Shown here: in pieces, positions 24,977-33,919 of the stretch | Position numbering within the stretch: the stretch's first letter is position 1 | Layout: each line of letters begins with the position of its first letter | Assembly (NCBI RefSeq): GCF_000565015.1 | Contig: NZ_JDFF01000022.1 | Coordinates: 1-64,000 of the forward strand | Direction of reading: 5' to 3' | Length of the DNA stretch: 64,000 bases | From: Porphyromonas catoniae ATCC 51270 | Lineage (GTDB): Bacteria > Bacteroidota > Bacteroidia > Bacteroidales > Porphyromonadaceae | Program-made: the position numbers and the translations under genes | The notes under the pieces: generated by a model | Told to the model about the DNA's origin: nothing | Database searches by the model: none | What the model saw: only the letters and a program-made list of their open reading frames with translations

Positions 24977-25447
24977 TGATATGTTTTGCCTCTATCTTCT
25001 CTAAATGTATCAGTGCAACGTGTTTAAGTCCTGCATGCCTCTAGCTACAACTTCGCACACGCTACCAGCTTACAAAATTAACGAAACCCGCTCATTCTTA
25101 GAAATACGCTGATGCTAGGCTCTAGCAAGCCACACCCCTACTCAGGCTCATAGCTATCCCACATCCTCCTATTCCCTTACATGCCGTCTACGCCCTAGGA
25201 GAGCTAGGCACACAAAACGTCTTCATGCTCTACGCTCCTCTCCTGCGCTACTGCGACCATTTTTGCTCCTCACCTAACCCTTCGCTGGAGGTACCCCCGT
25301 AACCCCTCCAGAGGTATCCCCGTAACCTCCGAGCAGTTTCCCTCAGTACCTCTCTAGAGTTTCCCTCGATACCTCCATGAGGGTGGCGAAGGAGGGTGAG
25401 CCAAAGGAGTGACCTTTCTCCCTCCGAAATAGTGGTCGAAAAAGAGT
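24977..25447. other. Intergenic region between divergent ftsK and purA
   Basis: No gene is seen. It contains the family B array B2 (25289-25374). No clear ftsK promoter element was found by eye. Confidence 0.4.
25289..25374. repeat. Family B palindrome array B2, 4 units of 23 bp
   Basis: Units start at 25289, 25312, 25335 and 25358, exactly 23 bp apart; examples are AGGTATCCCCGTAACCT and AGTTTCCCTCGATACCT. The flanks form an imperfect inverted repeat: CTCACCTAACCCTTCGC on the left against the complement of GCGAAGGAGGGTGAG on the right. It ends about 75 bp before the purA -7 element. Confidence 0.92.
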
Positions 25448-25592
25448 ATATTTGTGCTGTACGATTGACTCCTCGTTGCCTCGAGACCGCATGGGCGAAG
25501 CTCCTAGGGGCAGTCGTCTCTGTGTGCTCTAGGGGCTAGCACCCTCTGAGGACAAAAGATAGACTCTAACAACTATAAATACATACAACGTG
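25448..25592 (+). promoter_or_regulatory. purA promoter and structured leader
   Basis: TATATTTG at 25448-25455 is a perfect -7 element. The transcript would start near 25462 and carry a leader of about 130 nt, long for this window. Two foldable parts are visible: an outer helix pairing ACGATTGACTCC (25462 on) with GGGGCAGTCGT (about 25506-25517), closing over a CG-rich inner region, and a GTGCT/AGCAC stem just after it. It matches no riboswitch I can recognise. Confidence 0.5.
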
Positions 25593-26879
25593 ATGGAAAA
25601 GGTAGATGTCCTGCTCGGCCTGCAGTGGGGCGACGAAGGTAAGGGAAAGATCGTGGACGTCCTGACGCCTGCCTATGACCTCATCGCCCGCTTCCAGGGT
25701 GGACCCAATGCGGGACATACGCTGGAGTTTGAGGGCAACAAGTACATCCTTCGCTCCATACCCTCGGGGATCTTCCAGGGGGATAAGGTCAATGTGATCG
25801 GTAGTGGCGTCGTCCTCGATCCTATCCTATTCCGTGAGGAGGCAGAGTCGCTCTCCCGTAGCGGGCATGACCTGAAGGGACGACTCGTTATCTCTCGTAA
25901 GGCACATCTGATCCTACCGACACATCGCCTCATAGATGCGGCACAAGAGGCCATGAAGGGCGATGCTAAGGTCGGGACGACAGGCAAGGGAATAGGCCCG
26001 ACCTATACCGACAAAGTCGCCCGCACCGGCCTGCGTGTCGGAGATACGGAACACGACTTCCCCAAGAAATATCAAGAGGCAAAGCAACGTCACCTTACCC
26101 TGCTTCGTGCCTACGACTATCCCACAGACGGGCTGGAGGCTCTAGAGCGTGAATGGCTCGAGGCTATCGAGTATCTCCGTCAGTACTCCTTCGTAGATAG
26201 TGAGCAGTACCTAGGCCGTGCCCTACGTGAGGGTCGCCGTGTGCTCGCCGAAGGGGCACAGGGCTCGATGCTGGACATTGACTTCGGCTCCTATCCCTTC
26301 GTTACCTCTAGCAACACAATCGCTGCTGGCTGCTGTACCGGACTGGGGATTGCCCCACGAAGTATCGGCGAGGTCTATGGGATCTTCAAGGCCTATTGTA
26401 CTCGTGTCGGCTCAGGGCCTTTCCCGACAGAGCTGGAGGACGAGACAGGCGAACGCCTCTGCTCCCTCGGGCATGAGTTCGGATCGGTTACGGGGCGTCG
26501 TAGACGCTGTGGCTGGCTCGACCTCGTAGCACTTCGCTATACCATCATGCTGAGCGGAGTGACGAGACTGATCATGATGAAGAGTGATGTCCTCGACTCC
26601 TTTGAGACGATACATGTCTGCACACGCTACCGTATCCATGGCACAGAGACCGAGGATCTACCCTATGAACTAGGAGCGGATGTTGAGCCCATCTATGAGG
26701 AGCTCCCCGGCTGGCGATGCGACACCTCTCGTATGACCTCTGCCGAGGAATTCCCACAGGAGCTACGTGACTACATCGCCTTCATTGAGCGGGCAGTCGG
26801 TGTGCCCATTGCAGTAGTATCAGTAGGACCTGACCGAGAGCAAACCATCACACTGCACCCCACTCTCTTGCCTCACTAA
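25593..26879 (+). CDS. purA: Adenylosuccinate synthetase
   Basis: Cytosolic GTP-dependent enzyme that joins IMP and aspartate to adenylosuccinate in AMP synthesis. The 428 residues begin MEKVDVLLGLQWGDEGKGKIVD, with the P-loop GDEGKGK and catalytic Asp, then GGPNAGHTL with the catalytic His, the IMP loop TTGKGIGPTYTDK near 128-140, EGAQGSMLDIDFGSYPFVTSS, and the signature GRRRRCGWLDL. The ATG at 25593 is chosen over a GTG three bases upstream. folC starts 8 bp after the stop, so the genes probably form an operon with the MFS gene. Confidence 0.97.
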   Translation: MEKVDVLLGLQWGDEGKGKIVDVLTPAYDLIARFQGGPNAGHTLEFEGNKYILRSIPSGIFQGDKVNVIGSGVVLDPILFREEAESLSRSGHDLKGRLVISRKAHLILPTHRLIDAAQEAMKGDAKVGTTGKGIGPTYTDKVARTGLRVGDTEHDFPKKYQEAKQRHLTLLRAYDYPTDGLEALEREWLEAIEYLRQYSFVDSEQYLGRALREGRRVLAEGAQGSMLDIDFGSYPFVTSSNTIAAGCCTGLGIAPRSIGEVYGIFKAYCTRVGSGPFPTELEDETGERLCSLGHEFGSVTGRRRRCGWLDLVALRYTIMLSGVTRLIMMKSDVLDSFETIHVCTRYRIHGTETEDLPYELGADVEPIYEELPGWRCDTSRMTSAEEFPQELRDYIAFIERAVGVPIAVVSVGPDREQTITLHPTLLPH

Positions 26880-26887
26880 GCCCCACG

Positions 26888-28222
26888 ATGACCTATCAGG
26901 AGGCACTGCACTTCCTCTATACGGCTACCCCAGTCTTCCAGCGAGATGGCGGTAGTGCCTACAAGCCTGGGCTAGAGACAACCCAAGCCCTCGATGCCTA
27001 CTACCAGCACCCACACACCACCTATAAGACGATCCATGTGGCGGGGACGAATGGCAAGGGCTCTACCTCACACAGCCTAGCCAGTATCCTCATGGCCTCT
27101 GGCTACCGAGTAGGGCTATTTACCTCGCCCCACTTGGTGGACTTCAGGGAGCGTATCCGTGTAGACGGAGAGGTGGTGAGTGAGGAGTTTGTCATCAGCT
27201 TTGTAGAGGAAGTTCGTCCTCTTGTCGAGCAATACTGCCCCTCGTTCTTCGAGCTAACTACCCTGATGGCACTCGTGTACTTCCGTGAGGCTAACGTCGA
27301 TATCGCTGTGATAGAAGTGGGCATGGGGGGCAGACTTGATAGTACCAACATCATCCAGCCTCTACTCTCCATCATCACGGGGATCAGCCTAGACCATACG
27401 CAGTACCTCGGGGATACCCTCACCGAGATAGCAGGGGAGAAGGCTGGGATCATCAAGGCTAAGACCCCAGTGGTCATCGGGCATGCCGAGGAGTCAGAGG
27501 TACGCCAAGTCTTCGTAGAGAGGGCTCAGGAGCTATGTGCACCTATTGCCTTTGCTGACGAGGAGGTCATAGTCTCCACTGCGGAGCCTCAGCCCCACGG
27601 ACAGCTCTTCACCCTCGATCCATCCTCACCTATCCTTACCTCACCTCATAGGTTGCTTTCTACCCCCTCGCTATTCTTCGGTTTGCAGGGTGGTGTCCAG
27701 CGACTGAACCTAAGGACGATCCTTACGGCTACTCGTATCTTGACCTCCGTGGGGCTCGGAGTCTCGGAGGAGGGTCTACGGGCAGGCCTTCGGGATGTAG
27801 CCCAGAGGACAGGGCTAAGAGGACGTTGGGAGATCGTGGAGACAGACCCGCTACTCATCTGCGACACAGGGCACAACGAGGAGGGCATTCGCTACGTCAC
27901 CGAGGGACTACGAGCTCTAAAGCGTCCACTGAGGATCATCTTCGGCATGGTCAGTGACAAGGATATAACCTCCGCCCTCTCCGCCCTACCACCCGAGGCG
28001 ACCTACTACTTCACCGAGGCCTCAGTCCCTAGGGCAATGCCTGCAGGGGAGCTCCTTCGTCTAGCTACGGAGTGCGGTCTGAAGGGACGGGCATTTCCCA
28101 CTCTAGCCTCTGCCCTAGAGACGGCGAAGGCAGAGCGAGAGCCTCAGGATGTCCTCTTCGTAGGGGGGAGTAACTTCCTCGTGGCAGATCTATTGGAATA
28201 TCAATCAACTCACAAATTATAA
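26888..28222 (+). CDS. folC: Folylpolyglutamate synthase / dihydrofolate synthase
   Basis: A 444-residue Mur-ligase-fold enzyme that adds glutamate to folates, and in many bacteria also makes dihydrofolate. Motifs: HVAGTNGKGSTSHSLASIL near 50 (P-loop), LFTSPHLVDFRERIRV near 80, EVGMGGRLDSTN near 155, SLDHTQYLG and GEKAGIIK near 190, and DTGHNEEGI near 330. All key residues for ATP and folate binding are present and length is standard. It lies 8 bp after purA. Both purine synthesis and folate feed one-carbon metabolism, which may explain the pairing. Confidence 0.95.
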   Translation: MTYQEALHFLYTATPVFQRDGGSAYKPGLETTQALDAYYQHPHTTYKTIHVAGTNGKGSTSHSLASILMASGYRVGLFTSPHLVDFRERIRVDGEVVSEEFVISFVEEVRPLVEQYCPSFFELTTLMALVYFREANVDIAVIEVGMGGRLDSTNIIQPLLSIITGISLDHTQYLGDTLTEIAGEKAGIIKAKTPVVIGHAEESEVRQVFVERAQELCAPIAFADEEVIVSTAEPQPHGQLFTLDPSSPILTSPHRLLSTPSLFFGLQGGVQRLNLRTILTATRILTSVGLGVSEEGLRAGLRDVAQRTGLRGRWEIVETDPLLICDTGHNEEGIRYVTEGLRALKRPLRIIFGMVSDKDITSALSALPPEATYYFTEASVPRAMPAGELLRLATECGLKGRAFPTLASALETAKAEREPQDVLFVGGSNFLVADLLEYQSTHKL

Positions 28223-28227
28223 TCTCT

Positions 28228-29640
28228 ATGGAACAACTACGTAGCTCCCTCCGAGACAAACCCGCAGCTCGCTGGGGAGCACTAGCACTGGTCTCACTGA
28301 CGATGTTCTTTGCCTACATGTTCGTTGACGTGCTTTCGCCCGTCAAGATACTTGTAGAGAAGGAACTCGGGTGGGACTCTACGGTCTTCGGACTTTACGG
28401 GGGGAGTGAATTCTTCCTTAACGTATTCGTTGGCTTCCTGATCCTAGCAGGCATCATCCTAGATAAGATGGGAGTCCGCTTCACGGCTCTACTGTCGGGA
28501 TCCCTGATGGTCATAGGGGCAGGGCTCAAGGTTTATGCTCTTAGTGCCACCTTCCGTAACGGGGGAATAGGCTATGAGACGATTAGTGGCCTCACCGGAG
28601 GTATCAAGAATGTCTTCGGATGGGAGCTACCACCGACGGCGATGCTTGCTAGCTTGGGCTTCATGATCTTTGGTTGTGGTACCGAGATGGCAGGTGTAAC
28701 GGTGTCCCGAGCCATTGTCAAGTGGTTCAAGGGTAAGGAAATGGCGCTAGCCATGGGTATAGAGATGGCGCTAGCTCGCTTCGGGGTCTTCATGATCTTC
28801 CGTATCTCTCCTTGGCTATCCGAGAAGTTTGAGTCAGTACAGGCTCCAGTGATCTTCTGTGCGCTCCTGCTCTGCATTGGCCTGCTCCTCTACGTCGTGT
28901 ATTGGTTCATGGATCGTGCACTTGATAATGAACTCGGAGACGAGGAAGTAGAGGAAGAGGAACCCTTTAAGTTCAGTGACCTGGGTAAGGTCTTTGGTAA
29001 GGGTATCTTCTGGATCGTAGCACTCCTGTGTGTACTTTACTACTCTGCCATCTTCCCCTTCCAGAAGTTTGCCACCGAGATGCTCCACTATAAGGTGGGC
29101 TTCGAGCTAAAGGAAGCTTCGGATATCTTCAGCTACTTCCCTATCGGAGCTATGATTGTTACCCCCTTCTTGGGTTACTTCCTCGACCGCAAGGGTAAAG
29201 GGGCTACCATGCTCATCCTTGGCTCGATCCTGATGATTGTGTGCCACATGACCTTTGCGCTGTATCCCTTTGTGAGTGGAAGCTCGTCTAGTACAGCCGT
29301 GGCCTTCTCTGCGATTATACTCCTCGGGATCTCCTTCTCACTCGTGCCTGCTACGCTTTGGCCTTCCGTGCCCAAGCTTATAGATAATAAGGTACTGGGG
29401 TCTGCCTACTCAGCCATCTTCTGGATACAGAATGTCGGTCTGATGTCTGTGCCCATCATCGTGGGTAGCGTGCTGGACAGCGTGAACAAGAATGTGCCCG
29501 AAGGTCAGCCCAAGGACTACACGCTGGCGATGCTCATCTTCGCTAGCTTCGGTGTAGCAGCCTTCGTGCTAAGTGCCTTCCTGAAGATTGTAGACAAGAA
29601 GAAGGGGTATGGGCTAGAGCTCCCCAACGTCAAGAAGTAA
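28228..29640 (+). CDS. Major facilitator superfamily transporter
   Basis: A 470-residue inner-membrane protein with 12 predicted spans and a charged central loop near 235-250 (GDEEVEEEEPF). MFS features are the segment after helix 2, AGIILDKMGVRFTALL, corresponding to the A-like motif, and the repeated LDRKGKGATMLILGS in the second half. The overall pattern reminds me of the MFSD1-like group, which includes peptide carriers, but the substrate cannot be set from sequence. It begins 5 bp after folC and ends at a very strong palindrome, so it is the last gene of the purA-folC unit. Confidence 0.85.
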   Translation: MEQLRSSLRDKPAARWGALALVSLTMFFAYMFVDVLSPVKILVEKELGWDSTVFGLYGGSEFFLNVFVGFLILAGIILDKMGVRFTALLSGSLMVIGAGLKVYALSATFRNGGIGYETISGLTGGIKNVFGWELPPTAMLASLGFMIFGCGTEMAGVTVSRAIVKWFKGKEMALAMGIEMALARFGVFMIFRISPWLSEKFESVQAPVIFCALLLCIGLLLYVVYWFMDRALDNELGDEEVEEEEPFKFSDLGKVFGKGIFWIVALLCVLYYSAIFPFQKFATEMLHYKVGFELKEASDIFSYFPIGAMIVTPFLGYFLDRKGKGATMLILGSILMIVCHMTFALYPFVSGSSSSTAVAFSAIILLGISFSLVPATLWPSVPKLIDNKVLGSAYSAIFWIQNVGLMSVPIIVGSVLDSVNKNVPEGQPKDYTLAMLIFASFGVAAFVLSAFLKIVDKKKGYGLELPNVKK

Positions 29641-29694
29641 TCTACTTCTCGGTCTGCATCTATTCTGCCCAAGAGTCAAACAGACTATTCGGTC

Positions 29695-29742
29695 GTAACT
29701 ATATTGGGGAAGTCTCAGCTGAGACTTCCCCAATATAGTTAC
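29695..29742. terminator. 48-bp perfect palindrome, probable bidirectional terminator
   Basis: GTAACTATATTGGGGAAGTC at 29695-29714 begins a 24-bp arm that is followed without any loop by its exact complement (29719-29742). Outer bases CAGACTA (29681-29687) and TAGTCTG (29746-29752) also pair. It lies between convergent genes and probably ends the purA-folC-MFS transcript. The lack of a loop makes it a true DNA palindrome able to form a cruciform. Confidence 0.85.
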
Positions 29743-29778
29743 TGGTAGTCTGGAGTATACAGACTAGGGGTATACGGA

Positions 29779-29851
29779 AACACGCCTCACGATCCGAGGA
29801 TCATGAGGCGTGTTTACTGTCTGTGTTTAGGGCAATTTTCCGAGCCCTAAA
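29779..29851 (-). terminator. Double hairpin after the small lipoprotein gene
   Basis: Read on the minus strand, TTTAGGGC/GCCCTAAA (29826-29851) forms the first stem, about 27 bp after the stop. A second stem pairs AAACACGCCTCA (29779-29790) with TGAGGCGTGTTT (29815-29826), with an inner GATCC/GGATC. Tandem terminators fit a strongly transcribed small gene. Confidence 0.7.
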
Positions 29852-29877
29852 TCAAACTCTTCGCGTGAGAGCTTAGC

Positions 29878-30096
29878 TTACTTTGTAGCAGCTTCTACGG
29901 CAGCCTGAGCCTGAGTAGCAGCTGAGTCTAGAGTAGCAGCAGCTGAATCAACAGTTGCAACAACTTCTTCAACGACTGGAGCTACAACAGCAGCAGAATC
30001 AACAGCTGTTGAATCAGCAGCCTTGTTTTCGCTGTTACCACCACAAGAAGCAAGTGTAGCTACAGCTACAACTGCGAAGGCGAAAAACTTCTTCAT
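29878..30096 (-). CDS. Small Ala/Val-rich lipoprotein
   Basis: A 72-residue exported lipoprotein: MKKFFAFAVVAVATLASC is a clear type II signal with lipobox LASC and the lipid-bearing Cys near 18. The mature part of about 54 residues is almost only Ala, Val, Thr, Asp, Ser and Glu, with repeated DSAA and VDSAA motifs, suggesting an extended or helical surface peptide. Similar short Ala-rich lipoproteins are common in Bacteroidales, with no defined function. It has the best promoter in the window (TTTG-N19-TATCTTTG) and tandem terminators, so it is probably abundant. Confidence 0.82.
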   Translation of the reverse strand: MKKFFAFAVVAVATLASCGGNSENKAADSTAVDSAAVVAPVVEEVVATVDSAAATLDSAATQAQAAVEAATK

Positions 30097-30153
30097 CTTT
30101 CTTTCTTACGTTTAATTGGTTATAAATTTCGAATTCGCTATTTAATAACACCG

Positions 30154-30184
30154 CAAAGATACACCAACTTTTCGATTCACCAAA
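30154..30184 (-). promoter_or_regulatory. Complete -33/-7 promoter of the small lipoprotein
   Basis: On the minus strand TTTG (30184-30181) is followed after exactly 19 nt by TATCTTTG (30161-30154). This matches the Bacteroidetes consensus TTTG-N19-21-TAnnTTTG. Confidence 0.75.
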
Positions 30185-30331
30185 CAAGGGTATCGACCAG
30201 CTCATGCTACGTACACCGAAGTGTCCTTAGAATTAAAGCCACCTCGACGTATGCCCAAATCTCCATTAGGTAGGTAAGGGTCTTTCGGTATTAGTGAGGA
30301 GCGAAGGCACGCTTGCCTATATTCCTCACGG

Positions 30332-30405
30332 TGGAGTATAGCGGACTCGAACCGCTCACCTCGACACTGCCAGTGTCGCGCTCTAGCCAGATGAGCTAAT
30401 ACCCC
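30332..30405 (-). tRNA. tRNA-Ala (anticodon GGC)
   Basis: The minus strand folds into a full cloverleaf: acceptor stem GGGGTAT/ATACTCC, D-arm GCTC/GAGC, anticodon stem CGACA/TGTCG with loop CTGGCAG giving anticodon GGC (Ala), and T-arm AGCGG/CCGCT with loop TTCGAGT. The discriminator is A, followed by CCG, so the CCA end is not encoded. A TACCTTTG element lies about 47 bp upstream. Confidence 0.93.
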
Positions 30406-30451
30406 ATAGCATCTCATTTAACCTGAGGTGCCACTTGCCCTCATTTGCGGA

Positions 30452-30459
30452 CAAAGGTA
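30452..30459 (-). promoter_or_regulatory. -7 element of tRNA-Ala promoter
   Basis: Minus-strand TACCTTTG about 47 bp before the tRNA 5' end. Confidence 0.55.
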
Positions 30460-30613
30460 CAAATATTTCTTTATACCACACTATGGTTCAGCACAAAGGA
30501 CTCCTACCTGTCCTCCCTTTATTTGTATTTCCTCTCTCCCTACCCTACCCACTCCATGGCTCGACATAGGGTCGTAAGAGAGACCTCTTCAAAGCTCTAG
30601 AAGAAGCCCCCAA

Positions 30614-30700
30614 GGGGTACCGAGGGAAACTCTAAAGAGGTATCGGGGGAAACTCCTCGGAGGTTACGAGGATACCTCTCTCAAGGTACCGAGGAAACCC
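30614..30700. repeat. Family B palindrome array B3, 4 units
   Basis: Four units begin near 30614, 30637, 30661 and 30684, with period 23 (one step may be 24). Examples are AGGTATCGGGGGAAACT and AGGTTACGAGGATACCT. It lies between the porW stop and the tRNA-Ala promoter, both on the minus strand. The flanks show only a weak inverted repeat. The remainder of the 30460-30766 gap holds nothing else I can support. Confidence 0.88.
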
Positions 30701-30766
30701 TTACGGGCGCACAGAGGGAGGCATCAGAGCCTCCAGCTCAACCTCCCCTACCTTATTCCAATATAT

Positions 30767-33118
30767 TTAACGGGAAGTTTTGCCAAGTCCTTCGCTTGGA
30801 TTAGTTGGGGTGCTTGGGGATGACTCCGCCAGCCATTGTCGGTAGATCGCCAGCGTCTCTTGAGTCAAACGAGTAAGGTTCTTGGGCGTAATGGGAAGGA
30901 GTAGGCATTCCAAGGGTAGGGCTGGAAGCAGTCCCCCTACTTCCCCTGCAAGTCGCAGATAGCGAGCGACCTCTCCTTGGCTCTGAAAGCCTCGGATACG
31001 AAACCCACGTAGCGAAGAGCCCTCCCAGGGCGTGACCTCGAGTGGTCGTTGTGTGAAGTACTGGTAGTCAAACGCTGTGATGGCAAAGAGTACCTCATGA
31101 GCGGCGAGGCGATCTATCGGATAGATGAGAAGTAGCTCTGGGATCTCCGCTGGGTGAGGTCGGGTGAAGAGGCTATCGGTACGTATAGGTTGCTCTTGAG
31201 GGTGAATCAGCCCTTGGGGTGTCGTAAGCACACCACCCGCTACCCGATGCCCTCCGTCCAGCTTGCGAAGCATCGCCGTAGCTAGCTCCACCACATCCCC
31301 TCGGGGGGTAGTGCGAATAAGTTGCTCTAGTTGCCTGCGGAAGCCCTCGTTATCCCCTCCCTGCGCTCGAACCAAAGCCCCCAAGAGAAGTGCTTGAGGC
31401 CTCAGCTCATGATCGGGGTACAGCTCCCTAAACTGCTTCAGCCGTACCTCCGCCTCTTCTCCTTGTCCCTTACGATAGGCAGTGAAGGCTTCGTGATAGA
31501 GCTTAGTGGCGAGAGCCTCTCTTGCTTCGAGACCAGAGATATAGTCACTCTGAGCTAAGAGCTTTGCCCTTGGGTCGTCGGGATACTCTGAGAGGAAGCG
31601 ATGTCGGAGCATCTCGGCTCGTTCGCCCTGCTTTTCCCTAAGTGTTAATAGCAAATAGCGGTAAATTGCCTCTGGACGCTCCTTGGTCTTCGGCAAGTCG
31701 TTCATGATCCTAAGGTAAAGGGCTTCGGCTCGTTTGCTATCCCCCAGCTCCCCATAGAGGATTTGTGCCATACCGAGGAGCACAGGGGCAGTTTGTGCCT
31801 GAGCTTTAGCTCGCTCTTCCGGGGAAGAGGTATGGAGGGCAAGGCTATCCTGATGGCGAAGGGTGAGGGCAAGTGGAGCCAGCCTTGTGAGGCTGGCAGA
31901 GAGGGAGGTTAATTCGTCGTACCTCGGATAGCTCGGGGGAAGGTGGGGCAGGCTAAGGCGTAGATGCTCTAGAGCCTCTGGGTAAAGCTCACGAGAGAGG
32001 GACAGCTCGACCAGCAATAGGTTCGCCAAAGCCATTGAGGAAGGGCTACCAAGAGCAGAATCAACACAAGCCCGAAAGCTCTGCTCCGCTCGCAGGCTAT
32101 CTCGCATAGCCAGATGCGCTTGACCTAAGGCAAGGTACACATCGGAGCGATGCGCACGATAGTTCGGGGTCTTCACGAGCTTCGTGAGGGTGCGGATAGC
32201 ATCTTTACGCGAAGGGTTTAGGCTGTTTTCTTTCAGACATGCAGCAAACTCTAGGGCAGGCTTGAGACTCGTACGTCCGCTCTTTTGATAGGCTTTTCGA
32301 GCCTTCTCTGTCGCCCCCATCCCTTCATATAGCTCTCCGAGTAAGTAATAGAGTCGGGCCCGTTGCAGGCGAGGCTGTGTAGAAGGTATGAGGTGAAGAA
32401 GGCTGGTGATTGCCTGTGGATAGTTCCCACAAAGGAGGGCATACTCGGCAGCAACGGTATGGAAGAGTTCGGTCTGACGAACGGGGGAGTTCGGTGTACG
32501 CTCTATGCGTTGTAGGAGCTCAAGAGCTTCGGAGGCTCGCTCCTCGATGAGGTAGCACCGTGCCTGCCACAGCAGAGCCACGTCTCTTACCTCCGCCTCG
32601 GTAGCATAGATGCGGCTTGCCTCTTGGAAGGTTGCCAGTGCCTTGGGGAGGTTCGCCTCGTAGACGTAGCACTTCCCGAGCAGGAGCCACGCAGAGCTGA
32701 GGGCAGGATTATATTCTGTCTTAGCCTGCTCAGCGACGGCTCTTGGATCACGTCGCCACCCAGGCTTTCGGGCAGGCTTACGCTGTAGGCTATGCTCATG
32801 TATGGCTTTCTCTGCCTTGGCTTTACTTCGCTGGAAGTCTCCACCTTTCCCCTCCCCTCGCACAGCATAGGCAATAGGGTCAAGAGGCAGGAGTGCATTG
32901 TAGTCCTCCGCTACGCCCTCCAAGAAGGCTGTGTAGGACTCGTCGTAAGCAAGAGAGGCATTATATAGGGTGTTGTAGCGTGCAGATAGAGCATGGTAAA
33001 GGCGACTAGTGGCGGTAGTTGTCCGACGCGAACAACCGAAGTTAAGGCCAAGGAGTAGGGCAACAAGGAATAAGCAGCCTAGCCTATGCCTCGTCGATGC
33101 TTGAGCGAACGTACACAC
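30767..33118 (-). CDS. porW: Type IX secretion lipoprotein PorW/SprE-like, TPR protein
   Basis: A 783-residue lipoprotein with a signal peptide ending LGLNFGC (Cys near 29). The segment just after it, TSRLYHALSARYNTLYNA, followed by a DYNALLPLDP stretch, matches what I recall of the PorW/SprE family. Many tetratricopeptide-like helices follow from about 140 to 620 (for example SSAWLLLGKCYVYEANLPKA). PorW is an outer-membrane-associated component needed for type IX protein secretion in P. gingivalis, linking the PorKN ring to other parts. The start is a GTG that overlaps the upstream permease gene by 40 bp; no ATG is available before the hydrophobic core. The C-terminal 130 residues hold a small globular domain ending in a Pro/Ser tail. 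Confidence 0.8.
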   Translation of the reverse strand: MCTFAQASTRHRLGCLFLVALLLGLNFGCSRRTTTATSRLYHALSARYNTLYNASLAYDESYTAFLEGVAEDYNALLPLDPIAYAVRGEGKGGDFQRSKAKAEKAIHEHSLQRKPARKPGWRRDPRAVAEQAKTEYNPALSSAWLLLGKCYVYEANLPKALATFQEASRIYATEAEVRDVALLWQARCYLIEERASEALELLQRIERTPNSPVRQTELFHTVAAEYALLCGNYPQAITSLLHLIPSTQPRLQRARLYYLLGELYEGMGATEKARKAYQKSGRTSLKPALEFAACLKENSLNPSRKDAIRTLTKLVKTPNYRAHRSDVYLALGQAHLAMRDSLRAEQSFRACVDSALGSPSSMALANLLLVELSLSRELYPEALEHLRLSLPHLPPSYPRYDELTSLSASLTRLAPLALTLRHQDSLALHTSSPEERAKAQAQTAPVLLGMAQILYGELGDSKRAEALYLRIMNDLPKTKERPEAIYRYLLLTLREKQGERAEMLRHRFLSEYPDDPRAKLLAQSDYISGLEAREALATKLYHEAFTAYRKGQGEEAEVRLKQFRELYPDHELRPQALLLGALVRAQGGDNEGFRRQLEQLIRTTPRGDVVELATAMLRKLDGGHRVAGGVLTTPQGLIHPQEQPIRTDSLFTRPHPAEIPELLLIYPIDRLAAHEVLFAITAFDYQYFTQRPLEVTPWEGSSLRGFRIRGFQSQGEVARYLRLAGEVGGLLPALPLECLLLPITPKNLTRLTQETLAIYRQWLAESSPSTPTNPSEGLGKTSR

Positions 33119-33900
33119 CAGCTAAGGGCTAAAAAGAGGAAAAGCAATAGGATGATCAGCACCCCTGATGGCACAGAGAGTACATAGTAGCTCAGCAGTA
33201 GCCCCCCGACGCTTGCCAGTAGGGAGAGCAGGATTGAGCCGAGGATGATCTTCTTGAAGTCAGCCGTGAAAAAACCCACAATGGTCTGGGGAAGGGTCAG
33301 CAGAGATAAGAGGAGCATAATCCCCACTGTACGGATAGCTAGCACCATGCTTATGGCAATGACCAGCAGAAGTCCACGCTCCCACCACACGACAGCTACC
33401 CCTCGTGTTGCAGCAAAATCTCTATCAAAAGCGAGATAAAGGATGGTACGATAACGCAGGGAGAAGAGCAGGATAAGCCCCAGGGCAAGTACGGTAAGTA
33501 CTCCGAGGTCTTCCCTCGTGACAAGCAGGATGTTCCCAAAGAGATAGGATGGCAGGCTTGTCGTATAGCCCGGGGTCAAGGTCATAAAGAGCACCCCCAG
33601 CGCCATCCCTAGAGCCCACACACTGGCTATTGCAGAGTCCTCACGCACCCCCTCGGTCTCACTCATCTTACCTATGGAGAAGGCAGCGAGTACAGCTGCC
33701 CCAGCGGCCGAGAGCAGAGGATTAATACCAAGGTACAGCCCTAACCCTATCCCCCCGAAGGAGGCATGGGTAATCCCTCCGCTGATGAAGACAATCCTCC
33801 GTACCACGATATACGAACCCACCACACCGCACACCACCGCAGTGAGCAGTGAGGCGATGAGGGCATTCTGAAAGAATTGATACGAGAAGATGCTCTCCAT
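33079..33900 (-). CDS. Metal ABC transporter permease, ZnuB/MntB-like
   Basis: A 273-residue inner-membrane protein with eight or nine hydrophobic spans and the ABC-3 family pattern: YIVVRRIVFISGGITHASFGGIGLG near the N-terminus, then the central coupling region with DRDFAATRGVAV near 155-166. It would pair with a ZnuC-like ATPase and a ZnuA-like binding protein to import zinc, manganese or iron, but neither is in the neighbourhood. It lies 19 bp after the gene for a small membrane protein, and its end overlaps porW by 40 bp. The co-transcription with porW is positional. Confidence 0.87.
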   Translation of the reverse strand: MESIFSYQFFQNALIASLLTAVVCGVVGSYIVVRRIVFISGGITHASFGGIGLGLYLGINPLLSAAGAAVLAAFSIGKMSETEGVREDSAIASVWALGMALGVLFMTLTPGYTTSLPSYLFGNILLVTREDLGVLTVLALGLILLFSLRYRTILYLAFDRDFAATRGVAVVWWERGLLLVIAISMVLAIRTVGIMLLLSLLTLPQTIVGFFTADFKKIILGSILLSLLASVGGLLLSYYVLSVPSGVLIILLLFLFLALSWCVRSLKHRRGIG

Positions 33901-33919
33901 GTGCTTCGTGAGGCTTGGG

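Noticed and set aside
30332-30405. tRNA-Ala as an integration site
   Set aside because: No integrase gene, no duplicated tRNA 3' end and no foreign-looking island beside it.
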